Notes: generated from the letters alone by a model not told the origin. A DNA stretch of 64,000 nt from Liolophura sinensis (GCF_032854445.1 NC_088300.1:15319570-15383569); one strand, 5' to 3'; numbered from the stretch's first letter, positions 49,473 through 63,585 are shown. Translations and numbers: made by a program.

Positions 49473-51870
49473 CCATACGCAAATTATGTGTATACGTCAT
49501 TCTTACCATACATCTAACAGTGAACACGGCTGATGCTCGACTGTAACGTTCATGATATTCCACATTTCGGCAAAACTTTATCTATAACAGATGCAACAAC
49601 GCTTGAGGTGAATGCTATACCTCTGCAGGTAGCATGCCTTGAGAAGCATACCTATTAAGTGCACGCCCTGTACCTGTCAAAAGTTCTATATATGATATAC
49701 CGATGTTTCCATATGCAACATTCATGGTGCATTGCACTGTAGTAATCTTATGGACACATGGAAGTTCTTAGAGCCTCATCAAATGTACGTACGTCTTTTG
49801 TTTCTAACAGATTAAATACACCGATTTGTCATTTTCACTTCAAAATTCTTAAATGTTTCCCGTTTAAAAATCCGCTCTCTTGCACTTTTTGTTTATTTAT
49901 TGAATTTGATGGCTCTGTAGGTGGTTTCTATTGTAATCTGTCGTTCGTCCACCAAATAGGTCGCCTTTTTCTGATTTACTGTAGTCGAGATACGCACCTG
50001 ACGTAACGTCCATGACAACATATAGTGATATGTCACCATGGTATATGTGATTCACGCGCATGGAATTGCGACTACTTTGCCTGTATGAAGAGCTCTAGAT
50101 GAACTGTGGAGTACATACAGTTTTAATGTAGTTTTTATATATTTTCTGAATTCGTTTCAATAAAGAATTTCAAACTTTCATGTACAATATGTGCGCACCT
50201 TATACACGCGCGGTTACCTAAATACACACAAGTGGTGTACATGTATATATATGTTTACGTCGCATTATAGCGCTTTACTGTAATAAACCTGTATTGCGCA
50301 ATTGGTTTGAATCATTAAATACCTCGGCATGAGATATATCAATATATACTGACCATCTGGTGATTTCTCGGTATTAAAAGTGCATAAAGTGCCAGCTGTG
50401 TGTAAATTGTAACTGATTATAAAATGTCGAGAACCTGTATCAAGAGGTGTAAAAATGCCGAGGAGGATGCCTGAACCTCTGTTCACGGAAGTGGGCAGCA
50501 GAAATGATTCTAATTTAGGACAATACTTGACCGTGGGAGAGTGAACTCTGTCGACTGTTTTACCTAGATACAAGCATGCTTTTACAGAATGAACTTCACG
50601 GGGGTACTGGGATGTAGATAGGTGCATGATGACTAGACCAGCTGTTGGGCACACGAACACCCATGCAAACAAAGAGGAGCAATAAGGGATAGAGCCCGGG
50701 GTCTATAATGGGATGCAGAGAAACTGTGTTGCTGTGCCGTCTGCATTGCCTGTTTCACTATCTTCACTCGCACAGCCGCTTAAGTGAAATATGGGCTGAC
50801 GCTATAAAGGCAGATAGAAAATAACTCGGAAGTGAGTAAAATGTAAAGGTCCCATCTGTCTGGAGAACATATCCGGAGTGCGGGCTGTTGTAATCATAAC
50901 ACCAATGTGCCGAGTGCCACAGTGTACGAGTGCGTGCCGCTTTGCTGGACTCGTTCACCGCTACCTGACTTCCGGACAGGGTTGTGGTCCGGGGAATATG
51001 TAGAGAATTAGGGAATACCTACACGTACACATTAACCTGTACACATATTCACGCATTATACGAGAATAATTACAAAGTAAATGAGAAATATTTTCTTAGC
51101 AGCATGCAGTACACTAAAGTGTTGTCCATGTACCTATTTTCATATGCATGGTATTCCGTGTCTAAAAGAGAACCTCCGGTCGTCAGATAAAGATTTATAA
51201 AGTGAGTTTTGTTCACTAGATGATTGGGGGCGATTAACTTGGATATTAACAGATTTGCCATGGTCATTATATACAGACGTGTTCATCTTAGGCATGGGTT
51301 GTAGACAAGCATCCAGGCTGTTACCTGCATAAGCAGCATAAGCTTGTGTCGAATATGCAATATTGATCGTGCATCGTATTCAAACATATAACACATGTTA
51401 CTAGCCTTATAAAGCATGCATGCGGGGCTGTTGGTATTGATGATTAGATATATACAACTAAGTACAAAGCATCGGTCTTCACGTAAGATAAACAGACAGT
51501 TTATTGTTGTATGTCCAGTATGAGGCACTGCCATCAGTCTTACAACAGGACCTCTGAGGCACGATCACCCACCCTGGTACAGGAACCACAAAGCCGGGGG
51601 TAGGTGTGGTTCAAGATCCTGGACAATACAATCAGTGGTTTCCCTTCACCTCGGGAATCCCTCACATTACACACACGGACACCCAAAATTCTTCCGTTTT
51701 AAGTAAATTGCACTAAATGAATCAGTATGGACAAATTTACAAGTTCTTGGCAATCGCCCAAGCTCAATTTTAAAAAGTATGCATTCACCAGTGGTGATTC
51801 AGCACGCCACCTGCTTTCATTGTTTCAACGCGACTGACATCAACAACATAAATAAAAAACCCAGTCATGA

Positions 51871-52766
51871 TGTTTTAATATTTATTACAAAATTATAACA
51901 AATCATTTAAATATAAAATATTTTTCCAGCGATAAAACGCTGATGAGTTTGCATAGTGTCTGATTGGAATGTGACGCTGAACCGCTGTGACTTGGAACGG
52001 CCTTGACATATGAATTCCAGCGAACCCCATAGACTGATGGGTAATACAGGACATGTTAGTTATATCATCACTTGGTCTATCCCTCACCGATCGTATAAAA
52101 ATGTTTCACCTATAGGCAATTCCTGAATCCTTTTCGCCGTGGCCTACCCATGCACATATGACAAGGCTCTGGGCAAGAGTAGACGTTAAAACAGCCCCGC
52201 TAACTGCGGATTTTAGGGGCTTTTTCAGGAAAACATCCCCGTTAGCTTTTAAACCTTTCACAAACCGCAGTGAGTCCACCTCATCCCGTTCTGCTTAAAG
52301 TGGTGTTGTCTCTACCCTGGAGGAAATTGCTTCTCCAGTCGGGTCTTGCGAGAAATGATCGGTGGGTTCCTGACCTGGCCTGGATCGTCATCTTCAATAC
52401 ATATCAGCAATATATTAATCATTTCCTCCATAAATATAAACATGTACAGTATAGAAATCACAGTGCATGTGTGATGATGACTCAGATACACAGGTCCATC
52501 AAATCTGGATCATGACAGCCTTATACTTATGTGAAAGACACTGGCATTTTAAGACCATTTCTGCATGTTCCGATTCAGAGCGGAACTGTGAACTAGATTC
52601 GCTGATCGCCTTCATCAGCACCAAATTCGGCCTGTCCTGAAAATATTCCCTGTAAGACTCTTCACGGGTTTTCTTTCCACGTTTGCCTTTAGGGAGTTTT
52701 GGGCCCCAAAAACCTCTGACTAGAAATCTGTGTGCACCTGCAAATTCAGGTAGATTTGGTGATAAG
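51871..52766 (-). other. 3' UTR of the Rho-like gene, with poly(A) signal
   Basis: Minus-strand AATAAA (TTTATT at 51881-51886 on plus) lies about 880 nt past the stop and is the first well-placed hexamer. A second frame overlapping the end of the coding exon stays open through 52499, but it shows no family resemblance. Confidence 0.5.
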
Positions 52767-55700
52767 TCACACAATGCTGCATCGGCAACCACACGTCGAG
52801 TCTTCATCCGAAATGTCCGATGTCGACTTCAGTGCCACTTCCATGGCGTTCACGAACACGTCTCGTAGCCCTTCTCCGGAAAGTGCCGAACACTCTACAT
52901 AACATTCCGCCCCAATCCGGTCGGCCAATTGAAATCCTTGTTCCTTAGAGACCACAGCAGCGCCTCTCTGTCGGACGGCCCTCCGTAAGTCCGAGCGAGT
53001 GCCCACCAAAATGAAAGGTGTCCTTGGCATGTAATGGTTAATTTCTTCTATCCAGTTCGCTTCAACACTTTTAAAAGATTTTGGCGAGACGACAGAAAAA
53101 CACACAATAAAAACTTTACATCCAACGTAGGATAAAACACGGAGGCGGTCGAAAGATTCCTAAAAATAAAACAAAGAGAGACGGCTTGGTTAGAAAAAAA
53201 AATATTGCCGTTTTGAAATATTTTTTCTTCTATATTTGAGAAGTCAAGAAAATCGTTAACGTTAATAAAAATTTACCGACATTCCGTTGCATGCGAGATA
53301 TTGGTAAACATTTTCGCCGTTGACTAGCGGGAAAAATAACGGAGATTTGGTCTTTTGTCTGAGAAAGCAGGTGGAGAGTTCGATCTCTATTGAACTGGGT
53401 GAAACACCTGAGCTATACACTCACCTGTCCGGCTGTGTCGAAGATGCTAAGCACATAACTGGAGGAGGGGCCCGGTAACGTCACTGAAAGAATAAGAAAA
53501 CGACAGATGAATTAATAATGCCTTATAAAGAGTTACAATATCGTTCTCGCTCTAAGTGTGCGAACGTACTGCTAATCTTGACTGCACACATGTCATACAT
53601 ATCTTATACAATTAACACCATAATTAATATCATGTATATAATGACATGGAGACCAGCTAAACGATATTATCCATGTACCGGATGTGTTCATTACTGGAAA
53701 GGAGAAGACCATTAACAAAAGGGTTAAACAGGAGATGACAACATCTGATCATGGCGTACCATTTTCAGATTGTTCAGAACAGAACACAAAATTACTGTAG
53801 CATACAGGCTTAGAACACCGTCAAAGGTGTCTGGGACCGTCAGGTTCTTCAACAGTGTGGAATGCATGCTTAATTGAACATTGGATACAGACGGACGTCT
53901 ATTTTAATCCCAGATTAAATGCCATAATGTTTGGCAAAATAATCAACACGATAATGTCAGAATGACCAAATACACGTATCGTATTGGTATTAACCATGTC
54001 GAAAACAACCATGCATGCATCTGAAAATCTTACACAGTAATTGTCAACGTGGCATATGTAAACGACCATAGTTAACATGCAGGCGTGGTTAAGAACGGCT
54101 GTGTTATTATATTTTAACCTCCATGGTTAACTTATTAACACTTAACACGCAATGTTAAGATGGAGTTAACATGCAGGTACCATCGGTTTAATGGTATTGT
54201 CCAGAAGAGTTGAAGTTGAAACATTTATACAAACTACAGTTTATGTTTACCGAAGAAAATATCCACTGGCGTTTATATATCAGCGGGATATAAAATCTAT
54301 ACCGTAACAGGATTTCAAGCTTTTATCACCACACCAAAACCTACAGAACTGTTAAAAATATTCTTGGATTTTTCAAGTTTGTCTGATATCGCCTTGTTTT
54401 GTCCAAAGATTTGTCGAACTATATCTTCAGTACAGAAAGGTACTGGTACGAAGTCAAAACCATTATGTAGTTTACTAAACAAATCAATCCAAATGATTTC
54501 ATCCAGCAAGTCAGTTCTTGGTTTTCTGTTGGGCTAATCCTGAATGCTGTGCTGGAAGCTTTCCGTGGTGTTGCCAGTTGTTTTTGCCAGCCTTTCATGG
54601 CCCGCGTTACACGGCACGTTTTCACAGCCTGTGTAACTGTGCAAAGTTCATGTTTGAAAATCACCCTGTCAGTTGACTTTGTCAAGGCTGTTCAGTTTCT
54701 CTTTTTCAATCTATAGAGTTAGGCCCTCGTGTCTCTACAAAAACGCTTGGACGTGATTCATTTGTGATTTGTTCAGAGCTGAGAGAGTGTCGGGGCTATA
54801 TGACCCGCAGAACAGGCTCAAGGTGAGCCCGGCACCCTGAGCCCCATACCGACACGGACAGTCGGCCCGGGCAATGTGCTCTCTCCTCCGCACGATATTA
54901 CTGATCCCAGCAATCTTATGCTTATTGTCTGAGGCAACAGGCGTTAGCTGTTGCCGCAAATGGGAGACCGGAAGACCTGCCCTTCGCCTTGATTTATCCA
55001 CTTTATGACTTTGCTTCTGCATGTCATTTTTCTGCCTATTTGTTGTACTTAGAGCTTGGATTGTGAGCCATATACTGGACTTCCCCTTGATTACCCATGT
55101 TAATCTGGGTGGGCACGTCTACAAAGGCCTAGTCGGGCCGAGTCTGTACATGACGCTGTAGTAAGCTTATTGCATGCTAATATGAGCTGCTTAAAAACCC
55201 TTTTAGGGGATAATAGGGGCCTACGCCCCACTGATATAGACAGGGCGAAAGGAAAAAGTGTACCCACTCCTAGAATGCGAAAGGACAGCCTAATACAATC
55301 ATGACACACAACAATATTTGCAAATCCCACCCCACAGGGAGCCATCAGAGGTCAGTCCAATACCATTACAAATAACATTATGTTAATTCATGCCATAACC
55401 CCCGGGGGGAAGGAAAAAAAAGAAGTAAAGAATTCCTTAGTGAGCGTATTCAGACTGTCTGTAAAGGGTTTTGGTTTTGCAAATGACAGGACGCTCCCAT
55501 GCGATTGTCTAACACTTTCTCAATCATGTCCTCCACAAGTCATGAGGAGCGACATTACCCACAATTGGTACCACTAACGACCTAACAAAGTGTAACCTCT
55601 CACTCAGAGGCCTTGGAATCAATAGCTGTCTACAACAATGAATTCACTTTTATTGATAGCTATAGACAGCAGGTTTGAGCGACTGGATTTTTGTGCGTTG

Positions 55701-57543
55701 TTGTCGGTGAGTGGGGGTTACGACTAGGTTGTACATAAACAGACATGTGTAATGTAGTCACTATTCTGGCCTGGCAGATCCACACCATCATAATGGAAAG
55801 GGGAACTATCTGAATACGGGTTAACACAATTGTACCATTGTATACAGGTTAACAGAACTGAGTACTTCGTAACAATGCAGGGTAGACAGGTGAATGTCAT
55901 CCATGTGTTCTTTATACTAAACATGGTAACATAAGGTGGGTAACAGGGGGTTGGGGGGGGGGGTCTGGGCTGGGCGTAAGTATGCCTTCAAAAGTATATC
56001 CTTGCTGATACTGTCACAGGTAAATCGGATAAGAGGAGTGTTCGTTCGTCAGCGCGAGCGTTCTATTGTCAACCTACATCCGACTGTCAAACTGGTTCAC
56101 CCGGAACCTCCCCGCTATCCGTCCGCCTTGCTCGCGAGTGAACTCGCCACTCAATCCACGTTAGCCTTGTACTATTATCATCACACTAACTTATATGGGG
56201 CTAAGGCCACACGCTGGAATGCGACCCAATGTCTTAACAGTTTCTGGAAGGTTTTCCCTCATGTGACATCATGCGATTTTATGCATATGGTTTATATATA
56301 TATTTTTTTACCAAAAGTCAAACTTCAACGGGCCTGCATGATATATTTTATTTGGTGTATGATTTGACAATGAATTAAAATATCACAAGTCCTATTTCCC
56401 ATCATAAATACATCGGACGGTTGTTGTCAAAAGCCCCCAGAAGAGTATAGTGCAGCTTTAGTCAGTGATTGATATTTAGGGCTATAAACTATATAGGTGT
56501 GAGTGGAAATCAGTCATGTATGACGAATGACTTCCTCACATACTAGTTATAAGGCTAGTTAAAATGAATTGGCTTATAGAACCACATGCCCTGTCTTTGT
56601 CTATATAGACTATATTTAACACACCATGCTATATTAAAGTCACGCCATTTACATAAGTACCTATCTTGCGGCACATATGGGCGCTGCGTATATTAAGGTG
56701 CATGTATATATTCATAAGCAAGATATAAGAAAAAAATTTACTGAATTCTGTACCACATGGTAGAGCAAGAGCTAGTGTAAGTACCGGTACATCACAAGTC
56801 TGAAAAACCTGTGAAGTAAGATAAATCTTCCTCATATGTATAATATATGTCTAAGGTCAATTTCCGCTCTGCCCATGCTACAGAGACAGAATGAGTCTTC
56901 ATTGGGGTTGAGTGTCAGGACTTGCCTGAGGATAGTTAGTTAACAGAGGATGAGGGTAGAGAAAATTACAGGAAGTTTGCTCACTGAAACTGCACGTTAA
57001 AGGACCATCACGCATGATAAATGCGTATGTCAAATACCTATATAGAGCATAGACGTATACGCTGAACAGCACACAGGCATCTGGAAATGTGAAGCTACAG
57101 AAACAGCTTTAAAGCAGGGGACTACAGTCAACAGAGAACTGTATAACTACTCAATTCATGTGGTGTATAATTAACTCTCCGCGTAACTCCACTCTTCAGA
57201 GCTGCTAAGCTGTTAGCCTCTTAATATAATAACATGCATGCCTGTATGGTAAATCAGTACGCACCATGCGCTGTAAGTATAACCCTTCACAATCCACAGA
57301 AACTAAGAAGAGCTTACCGACGAAATTGTCGAACGTTGTAGGGTTATATTCACTGTGGTATTTTCCCGTAGCGAACTTCGACGACAGGCATGTTTTTCCG
57401 ATGGCTGCATCGCCGACGATGACACATTTGATACTGCTGGGCTCTGCACATTTGCTAGATCGGCTCCTTAGGCTCGAGGTATCACTTCTGCTTTTCAAAC
57501 TCATACTGCTGCTATCCCTTCGTGACTTCAAACTCAAACTCAT
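52767..57543 (-). CDS. Atypical Rho-family small GTPase
   Basis: Three exons: 57543-57318, 53483-53425 and 53159-52767. Phases match at both junctions and the product is 225 residues. A Ser/Arg/Lys-rich extension of about 36 residues precedes the G domain. Motifs are P-loop GDAAIGKT, effector loop NPTTFDNFV, switch II FDTAGQE (the catalytic Gln is kept), DRLRVLSY and [10 protein letters not shown] (Rho hallmarks), G4 GTRSD, G5 ECSAL, and a C-terminal CSIV CaaX box preceded by CGCR. Rho GTPases are prenylated membrane switches controlling actin. The P-loop has Ala where Rac/Cdc42 have Gly12 and the G4 Lys is Arg. The N-terminal extension and the [17 protein letters not shown] stretch recall the RhoU/RhoV (Wrch/Chp) subgroup, but the short insert region does not fit well. 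The subgroup is therefore left open. Confidence 0.92.
53484..57317 (-). other. Long intron 1 of the Rho-like gene
   Basis: A 3.8-kb intron between the effector-loop exon and the switch II exon. It contains a G-rich run at about 55948-55966 and several short open frames on both strands (for example around 54735-55022) with no recognisable similarity. Confidence 0.7.
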
Positions 57544-57599
57544 GCTATATGCACCATTAAAAACTCCCTACACGTTCAACGCGTGCTCCACACAACCCA

Positions 57600-57700
57600 A
57601 CTCTTACACACTGTGGGCTGTGAATGGAAGGGAGACTTTAAAAGGCAACCACGTGAGCAATAGCCTCAAGCCCCTCCCATTAACCAATGGAATGTGGACT
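57600..57700 (-). promoter_or_regulatory. Putative promoter of the Rho-like gene
   Basis: Upstream of the start codon, in gene orientation, are an ATTGG/CCAAT pair near 57682-57690, a CACGTG E-box at 57650-57655 and a TATA-like CCTTTTAAAG at about 57644-57635. This order and spacing suit a start site near 57605. Inference from motifs only. Confidence 0.4.
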
Positions 57701-57719
57701 AGATGCGTCAGCCAATGAC

Positions 57720-60300
57720 AAGCAGGCTGACGACAGTTTGGGGGTGTGGCGCGGCCTACTTATGGCTGGGATGGCTTTTTAGAGTAAATGTCAACCGTAT
57801 TACCTATACAATGCACGACCCTTTCCGCAGTACCCACTCACGGTGATTAACGCTTTAAAAAGGCGATTGCGTCTGGTTTCACGGGGTGCCAGATAACTTC
57901 ATTTAGGTTATGCATTAGCTCCAGCTATGTTTACAAATTCAGATGTCCATTATCTGTGACATCAATAATATTACATGAATATCATATTCGATGACATATG
58001 CTTGCTATTTTATGACTAGTTGATGTTTCCTTCGTTTGTTTTCACTTTTAGGTTGTGATGGGTGAAAAGATAACGGATAGAGATCAAAAGAAATCTCCAC
58101 TGAACGCCAGGTAACAGATAAATCGTTTGAGGGCTAGATTCGAACTGGCGACCTCACCGATCAAACGCGATTTGGAACTATTGCCCTAAGGAAGCCTTTA
58201 TGGCACTCAAGACATCGGTAATATTGTGCTTTTCACGTTCACTTCATCTTTCCCTGTGGATAATGGTTCGTTTTCATTTATTTATTATTTTTCTGAAATA
58301 CTGGAAAATATACTGTTGTTTTTCAAGAATTCGTTTTACCGTTCAAAAATATATGTTTACCAGTTTTGCTTTTACCCTAAAACTCATTTTAATATTCATA
58401 AACTCAGTTTCCAACAATAGTCTGGCATGTTCTGGTCTGTTTGTTTCGTCACTTAATTAATGCTTGTTCACTGGGTGATTCACTGATTGCTCTACTTGTG
58501 CAGGTCAGAAGTAGTCGTGTATATCTTGGCCGTGAAATAGTGGTTCTAGACTAGACCCACAGCTGGTTAGTTTACCGCAGTCCCCGTCCCTCACACGTGC
58601 CCCCCAGGGCTGTCCACACACCTCTGACCTGCTGACTCTGTAGGTCAAACCCTGTGGAGATCCGACCTCACGATCTGTCTATACGTGACCACTATTGATC
58701 GGCCCAAAGAACGCTGCTTTTTGTACATTCAAAGACAAAACGAAAACAAAACAGGGCTGTTTAGGTAGCTTGCCCGTGACACGACCACTTGTTGAGGCAA
58801 TCACAGGTATATGGAAATGCCCACTTATTCACTTACATATCGGTAAATATAGATGTCCACACCAGCTGATGTTTGACCCAGGTCAGTTGTTGTATGGGCA
58901 TATATACCTACAGTTTTTTGAGCTCAGCTGTTGGAGTGAGTCTGCTATAACTGGTATTTGTCAAGCTAACCCAGAGCCGCACGTGTTTACGTGACCCTTT
59001 GACTATGGCCAGGTTGTTCTAACTCACAAAATGTCACTGGTACTTCGCGTATGTCACATGCCAAAATACGCACTTACCACAGCTCTGTATCTCCGTGGGT
59101 GAGAAATGCTCCAAGTTTTTAAATTGCGAAAGCGAGATATGTTATAATATACATGTACTTAAAAGGCTGTCGTCAAAATTTGGTTACCATAACAATTCCA
59201 CTACAAAACGTGACATCTTTGTTTACCAGCCCAGGAGTGAGTGAATGCAACCTTAGAAAAAACTTACCTGTACAGAAAATCAATTCAAAGATTTGACGAA
59301 GTTTTGTTTAGTGATTGCTCATGTATGAAGACGAAGTATGTACAGCTCACACATACATACTGAAGCCATGTTTGGCCAAAGCTTCATTAGTTATTTTTTG
59401 GAATTGGTTTTCTATAAACAGTGCAACAGTGATAAGATGTGCTGAGTTATAGCTATAGCTTTTTGGCCACAAGAGCCATGTACTCTCAATGTTCAACCGT
59501 CCTGTACAGTCAGAATGGTTTACTCAGGGAAACAAAAGGCAATTGGGTTTCCCCTCTTTCTGGGCAATGTTTCTTTCTCAAAAGTCTGTTTAACCATCGG
59601 AAGTACTTTTAGTTTAAGACTTCACATGTCCGATACAGGTACAGAAGCACCACACAGTTCATGGGTTTGAAATGTGCTTAAATATATGTGGATGTACTGG
59701 TGAAGTATTGCATCCGTGTTACATAGTAGTCTACACACAATTATCATGCATACATTTGCATATTTAATGTAAAGCTGTATGCTGCACTGTTGTGATTAAT
59801 CTGTATTTCACGTGAGTGGTTTTGTCACTGCATATGTATAACTTTAATTTTTCCAATTTGCCACGTGAATTTGATTTTATGCATAGCTAGTGCACAGTTC
59901 TATCGCATTCATTTGCCAGACTGTAACGAAATAGCTTCCTCATCGCAAAAACTTCACATCAATAAGACAGAAAGCAATACAATAAACGGAAACGCCCTCA
60001 ATACACCGTTAAACCAACCGGTCAAATCAAAGTTAGATTTAGAAACAGATGTGAACTTAAAACATAACTTTGGAATGCTGTAAAAAGGTAACAACTCATC
60101 GACTTTTGTTAGGGAACCAGAGGAGCATCCCTAGGAAATGCTTATGATATACATGATATTTCATATAAATCACTGCAGAACAGTTTGTTTGTTTGTTTGG
60201 GGGCTCAAGGTGCTTACTGCACCCGCAGGCTAACTGGAAAGTCATGCCGAATACCCAAGGCATGGCTTCACACCCAGTCACAGTGTACTGATACCATCTC
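57720..60300. other. Intergenic DNA, no gene recognised
   Basis: Mixed AT-rich sequence upstream of the Rho-like gene. Short open frames (for example near 58200-58460 and 59865-60083) have no family resemblance and no coherent splice partners. A tRNA-like box B reverse complement at 58136-58148 has no convincing box A. Confidence 0.5.
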
Positions 60301-60317
60301 CTTATTCGGAACCCGAA

Positions 60318-60372
60318 TTTGTTATGGGATCGATTGATTGGTTTTTAACGCCATGCTCAGGAATATTTCAGG
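60318..60372 (-). mobile_element. SINE-type 3' end fragment
   Basis: On the minus strand it reads CCTGAAATATTCCTGAGCAT, then GGCGTTAAAAACCAATCAAT. This is a tail related to, but distinct from, family A. Confidence 0.55.
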
Positions 60373-60677
60373 CAAGACAAAAGTCAAGTCTGTCAGAAAA
60401 ACACAGCCGTTTGGTTGGTACCTGACAAATTTCTGGTTGAAACAGCAAGATCTGGATTAGAGCAAGCGATCTCATTGGTCAGTTGGGTCTGATTGTATCA
60501 TCGAGCCAGCGCATTACCCACCTAGGCTGGCACGAGGTCCCCTTAATATCCTGTAGGCATGTGTATATGTACATGCATGATATGTACATGCATGGGTTGT
60601 TAACAATCTTTCAGTCATATCGGCGACGAGGGGTAATTAGGTGTGTGTACATATATACTGTGCCTTCTTGTGGTATG

Positions 60678-60880
60678 CAGGGCGAGCCCATGCCACCAAA
60701 GTGACACCCCATCCAGTCATATTATACTGACACTGAGCCAACCAGCCCTGTTTTCTAGCTCTACCTTCTTAGTGCTAAGCATCAAGCGAGGCAACAACAA
60801 TTACCATTTTTAAAGACCCGGATTTGATCCCAAGTCTCCCGACTACTAGGCGCACGCTCTTTCCACCAAAGCTGCCCCAA
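60678..60880 (-). mobile_element. SINE-like element, family C, copy 2
   Basis: Block order as in copy 1: ATGCCACCAAAGTGACACC, TATTATACTGACACTGAGCC, AACCAGCCCTGTTTTC, AGTGCTAAGCATCAAGCGAG. The right end GGATTTGATCCCAAGTCTCC is the reverse complement of a box-B-like sequence and CCACCAAAGCTGCCCC of a box-A-like one. It is a tRNA-headed SINE on the minus strand. Confidence 0.65.
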
Positions 60881-61974
60881 CATGCTATAGGAAACTATCA
60901 TTACTAAGCATAATGAAAGCACATTGCTAGGAAACTAAAGCATTATCTCTGTTGGTTGCAGTAGTGATTAGTTAAGATTTTTTGTGATTGTCAATCAAAA
61001 CCAACCAGTCCGGTTCCCCCGCTCATGCATAAAATTGACCACCATCCTATTAATAAGTCGAAAATGCTTGAGTATATGAATGACTGTATAAACAGCCGTC
61101 AAATGAATATAAATTCGGACGGGAATGAAAAGTGGACATAAAAACAGTGATACTAACCATTTTTTTTTGTTATTAAAATCGTCTGTGATACTCAATCCTG
61201 GGATGAAGTAATTGTATCTGTATATTATTTCGAAGGTGCTTTTAATGATGAACCGGAAATATCACAGACATTCCGTTCCCTGGTCATTAAAATGCAACCT
61301 CATTTTAGAGCTGTAAACAAAGTATTTAAACCCATTTTAATGTTCAAATTCCTCTTATAATTGCTTACTATCCCTGGGAATTAATGGAAATATAATTATT
61401 GGAAAACAATCCTTCTTCCCTGTTAGCAGGGAAAGCGCGTTAACTTGCAGATTTGAAACGAAATCCAGCATTTTAAATTTACAACACTGCAGCAGTTGTC
61501 TTTTAATTAATCTGGAAATAAGAGTAGTAACTGAATAATTTTTCGCTGTGCAGAAATGCTGTCGCGTCTCCTCACTTTTGCTCGTTTTATAAATTTATTT
61601 ATTTGGCTATATTTTCTGGGTGATCTCGTTGGCTCACCTAGGTAAAGCGTTATTTTCACTACAACCGTTGTGTTCCCGGCTGCAGCCATCAGGTCGCATG
61701 CTGGGAATCAACTCGCAATATTGTAGTTATGCGCCTTTATGTCAGGAGGTTTTTAAGACGTAGAACTGTGGTTAATTCCGAGCACTGCTGCCCCCCCCCC
61801 CACCCCCCATTTACATATCACCGCCGTATAATTGAACATTATAGAGTGTATACGGACCTACATAAGCGTATAGGACAAGAAGCCAATAAATAAATAAACT
61901 AAAATGAATTGCTTAACCTGTATTGAAATATTTTATAAATCTGTATGGGTGTATAAAACAGGAGAGGAAAATTA

Positions 61975-62104
61975 TTTATTTATTTTATCTAAATTTTTGG
62001 CCGTATTCAAGAATATTGCACTTATACGATGGCGGCCATGCAGCATTACGGTGGGAGAAAACCGGAAGGGCGCGGGGGACACCTGTGTCGGAGAGGATCG
62101 AAAA
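61975..62104 (-). mobile_element. SINE family A, 3' fragment (minus)
   Basis: GTATTCAAGAATATTGCACT, TATACGATGGCGGCCATGCA, TTACGGTGGGAGAAAACCGG and a TTATTTATTTATTTTA edge (reverse-complemented tail). Confidence 0.8.
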
Positions 62105-62598
62105 TTGCCACTCCTCTCCATAGATACCTGGTACATGTATACCTCATGTCGTACCCTCTTTAGAACACTGGAGTATTTTACATGCAAGTTAGACATGTAT
62201 GTGCAATAATTGTCTACGTCATTGATGATGCATAGTGTACAGAGCTAAAATGAACACAAGGGTGGGTCATTCCACCTGTTGCAAAAGTACTATACCGTGC
62301 GAACTGCTGGTTGTCTATTTATAGAATCACCACAGTGTGATTGTAGAATATTGCAGACGTCATGTTGTCTTAAGAAATTTCTTCTTTCATTCTATTTATA
62401 GCACCGGTACTGTATTTCCCCAATCCAATCGGTGTTTGAGTGTAGGTACTAAACAGAATTTTAATATTTAATAACCAGCCGTGGTATAAGGGAGAAAATA
62501 ACTTTGTACGACATCTTTGTTACTTAACGGTACAGTGAAAATATAGGGTTACAAGGAAGGCTTTTTAATCATTAATTTTTAATACATTTAGATGGCCT

Positions 62599-62784
62599 GG
62601 CCCCGGGACCACGAAACGATCCTAGACTTTAGCTTTAGTCATGAAACTTGGTAAGTTATACAATATCCTACCCAGAATTTACGTTGTCCAGAAATATTTT
62701 GACACTGATACACAAGAAATAACAATTTTAGAATGATTTAAAATTTTGACGTAAGTCTAACTTCGCTTCGTCATCCTGGGGCCC
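62599..62784. mobile_element. MITE-like inverted-repeat element, copy 2
   Basis: The left end GGCCCCGGGACCACGAAACG pairs with the right end CTTCGTCATCCTGGGGCCC. Inside the ends, CCTAGACTTTAG faces GTAAGTCTAA. It has the same ends and size class as 33099-33326. Confidence 0.7.
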
Positions 62785-63484
62785 GATATTACTCTTATTA
62801 TAGTCTTAAGGTTTATCTGATAATTTAACATGTGAATATATGAACCTATGAGGCATTTTTGCCTCGTAGACACAAATTCTCTGGTACAAATCATGTACAC
62901 TATGCATGAGCAGACCTTTGTTCAACATATTCTAAGCCAAGATATATAGGCCGTCGTTATAATGTGTCTACAGTGTATATCAAGCCATCACTTCAGTCTA
63001 AGTTACGCCACCGTATACTGTAAAGGTAAAAGGTGACTTTAAACCTGCAGTAAGTTAACGGGCTCCAAGCCAACTTTGTATCCAGCGCTTAAACTTTTCT
63101 CGTTTCAAAGGAAACCACGTATGTCCTAAGAAAAAAAGCTTGATGACTGAGTGTGAGAACTGGCGGACGTTGCAGGCATCCACTGATTACAGGGTAACTA
63201 TTCGCAGAAATGACTTAACGAGTCACGCAATCACTTGTTTAACTCCCACATATATATAATAGGTAACATATCGAGGTACAGCTGTGGTTCTCGTATATTA
63301 TGAAATAGGGGTCATTGAGTACAAGTATCTAGGATATTCTGTATTGTGAATGCATATGTATACACTCTAAGCATATAGACTGTCACCAGTGAATGACAGA
63401 CAATGAAAAAATACACACAATACGTACGATAAGCATTATTTTTGTATGCAAGTATCTATACATGAAGGGTACTCCCCCTGTCTC

Positions 63485-63487
<3 letters not shown>

Positions 63488-63564
<77 letters not shown>
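63488..63564. repeat. (GT)n microsatellite
   Basis: About 38 GT units running into a short (AT)n tract. Confidence 0.97.
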
Positions 63565-63575
<11 letters not shown>

Positions 63576-63585
63576 CAGTATAATG

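Noticed and set aside
58128..58150. Reverse-complement box B (AGATTCGAACTGGCG)
   Set aside because: Without a matching box A or acceptor-stem pairing it is more likely a decayed SINE head than a tRNA gene.
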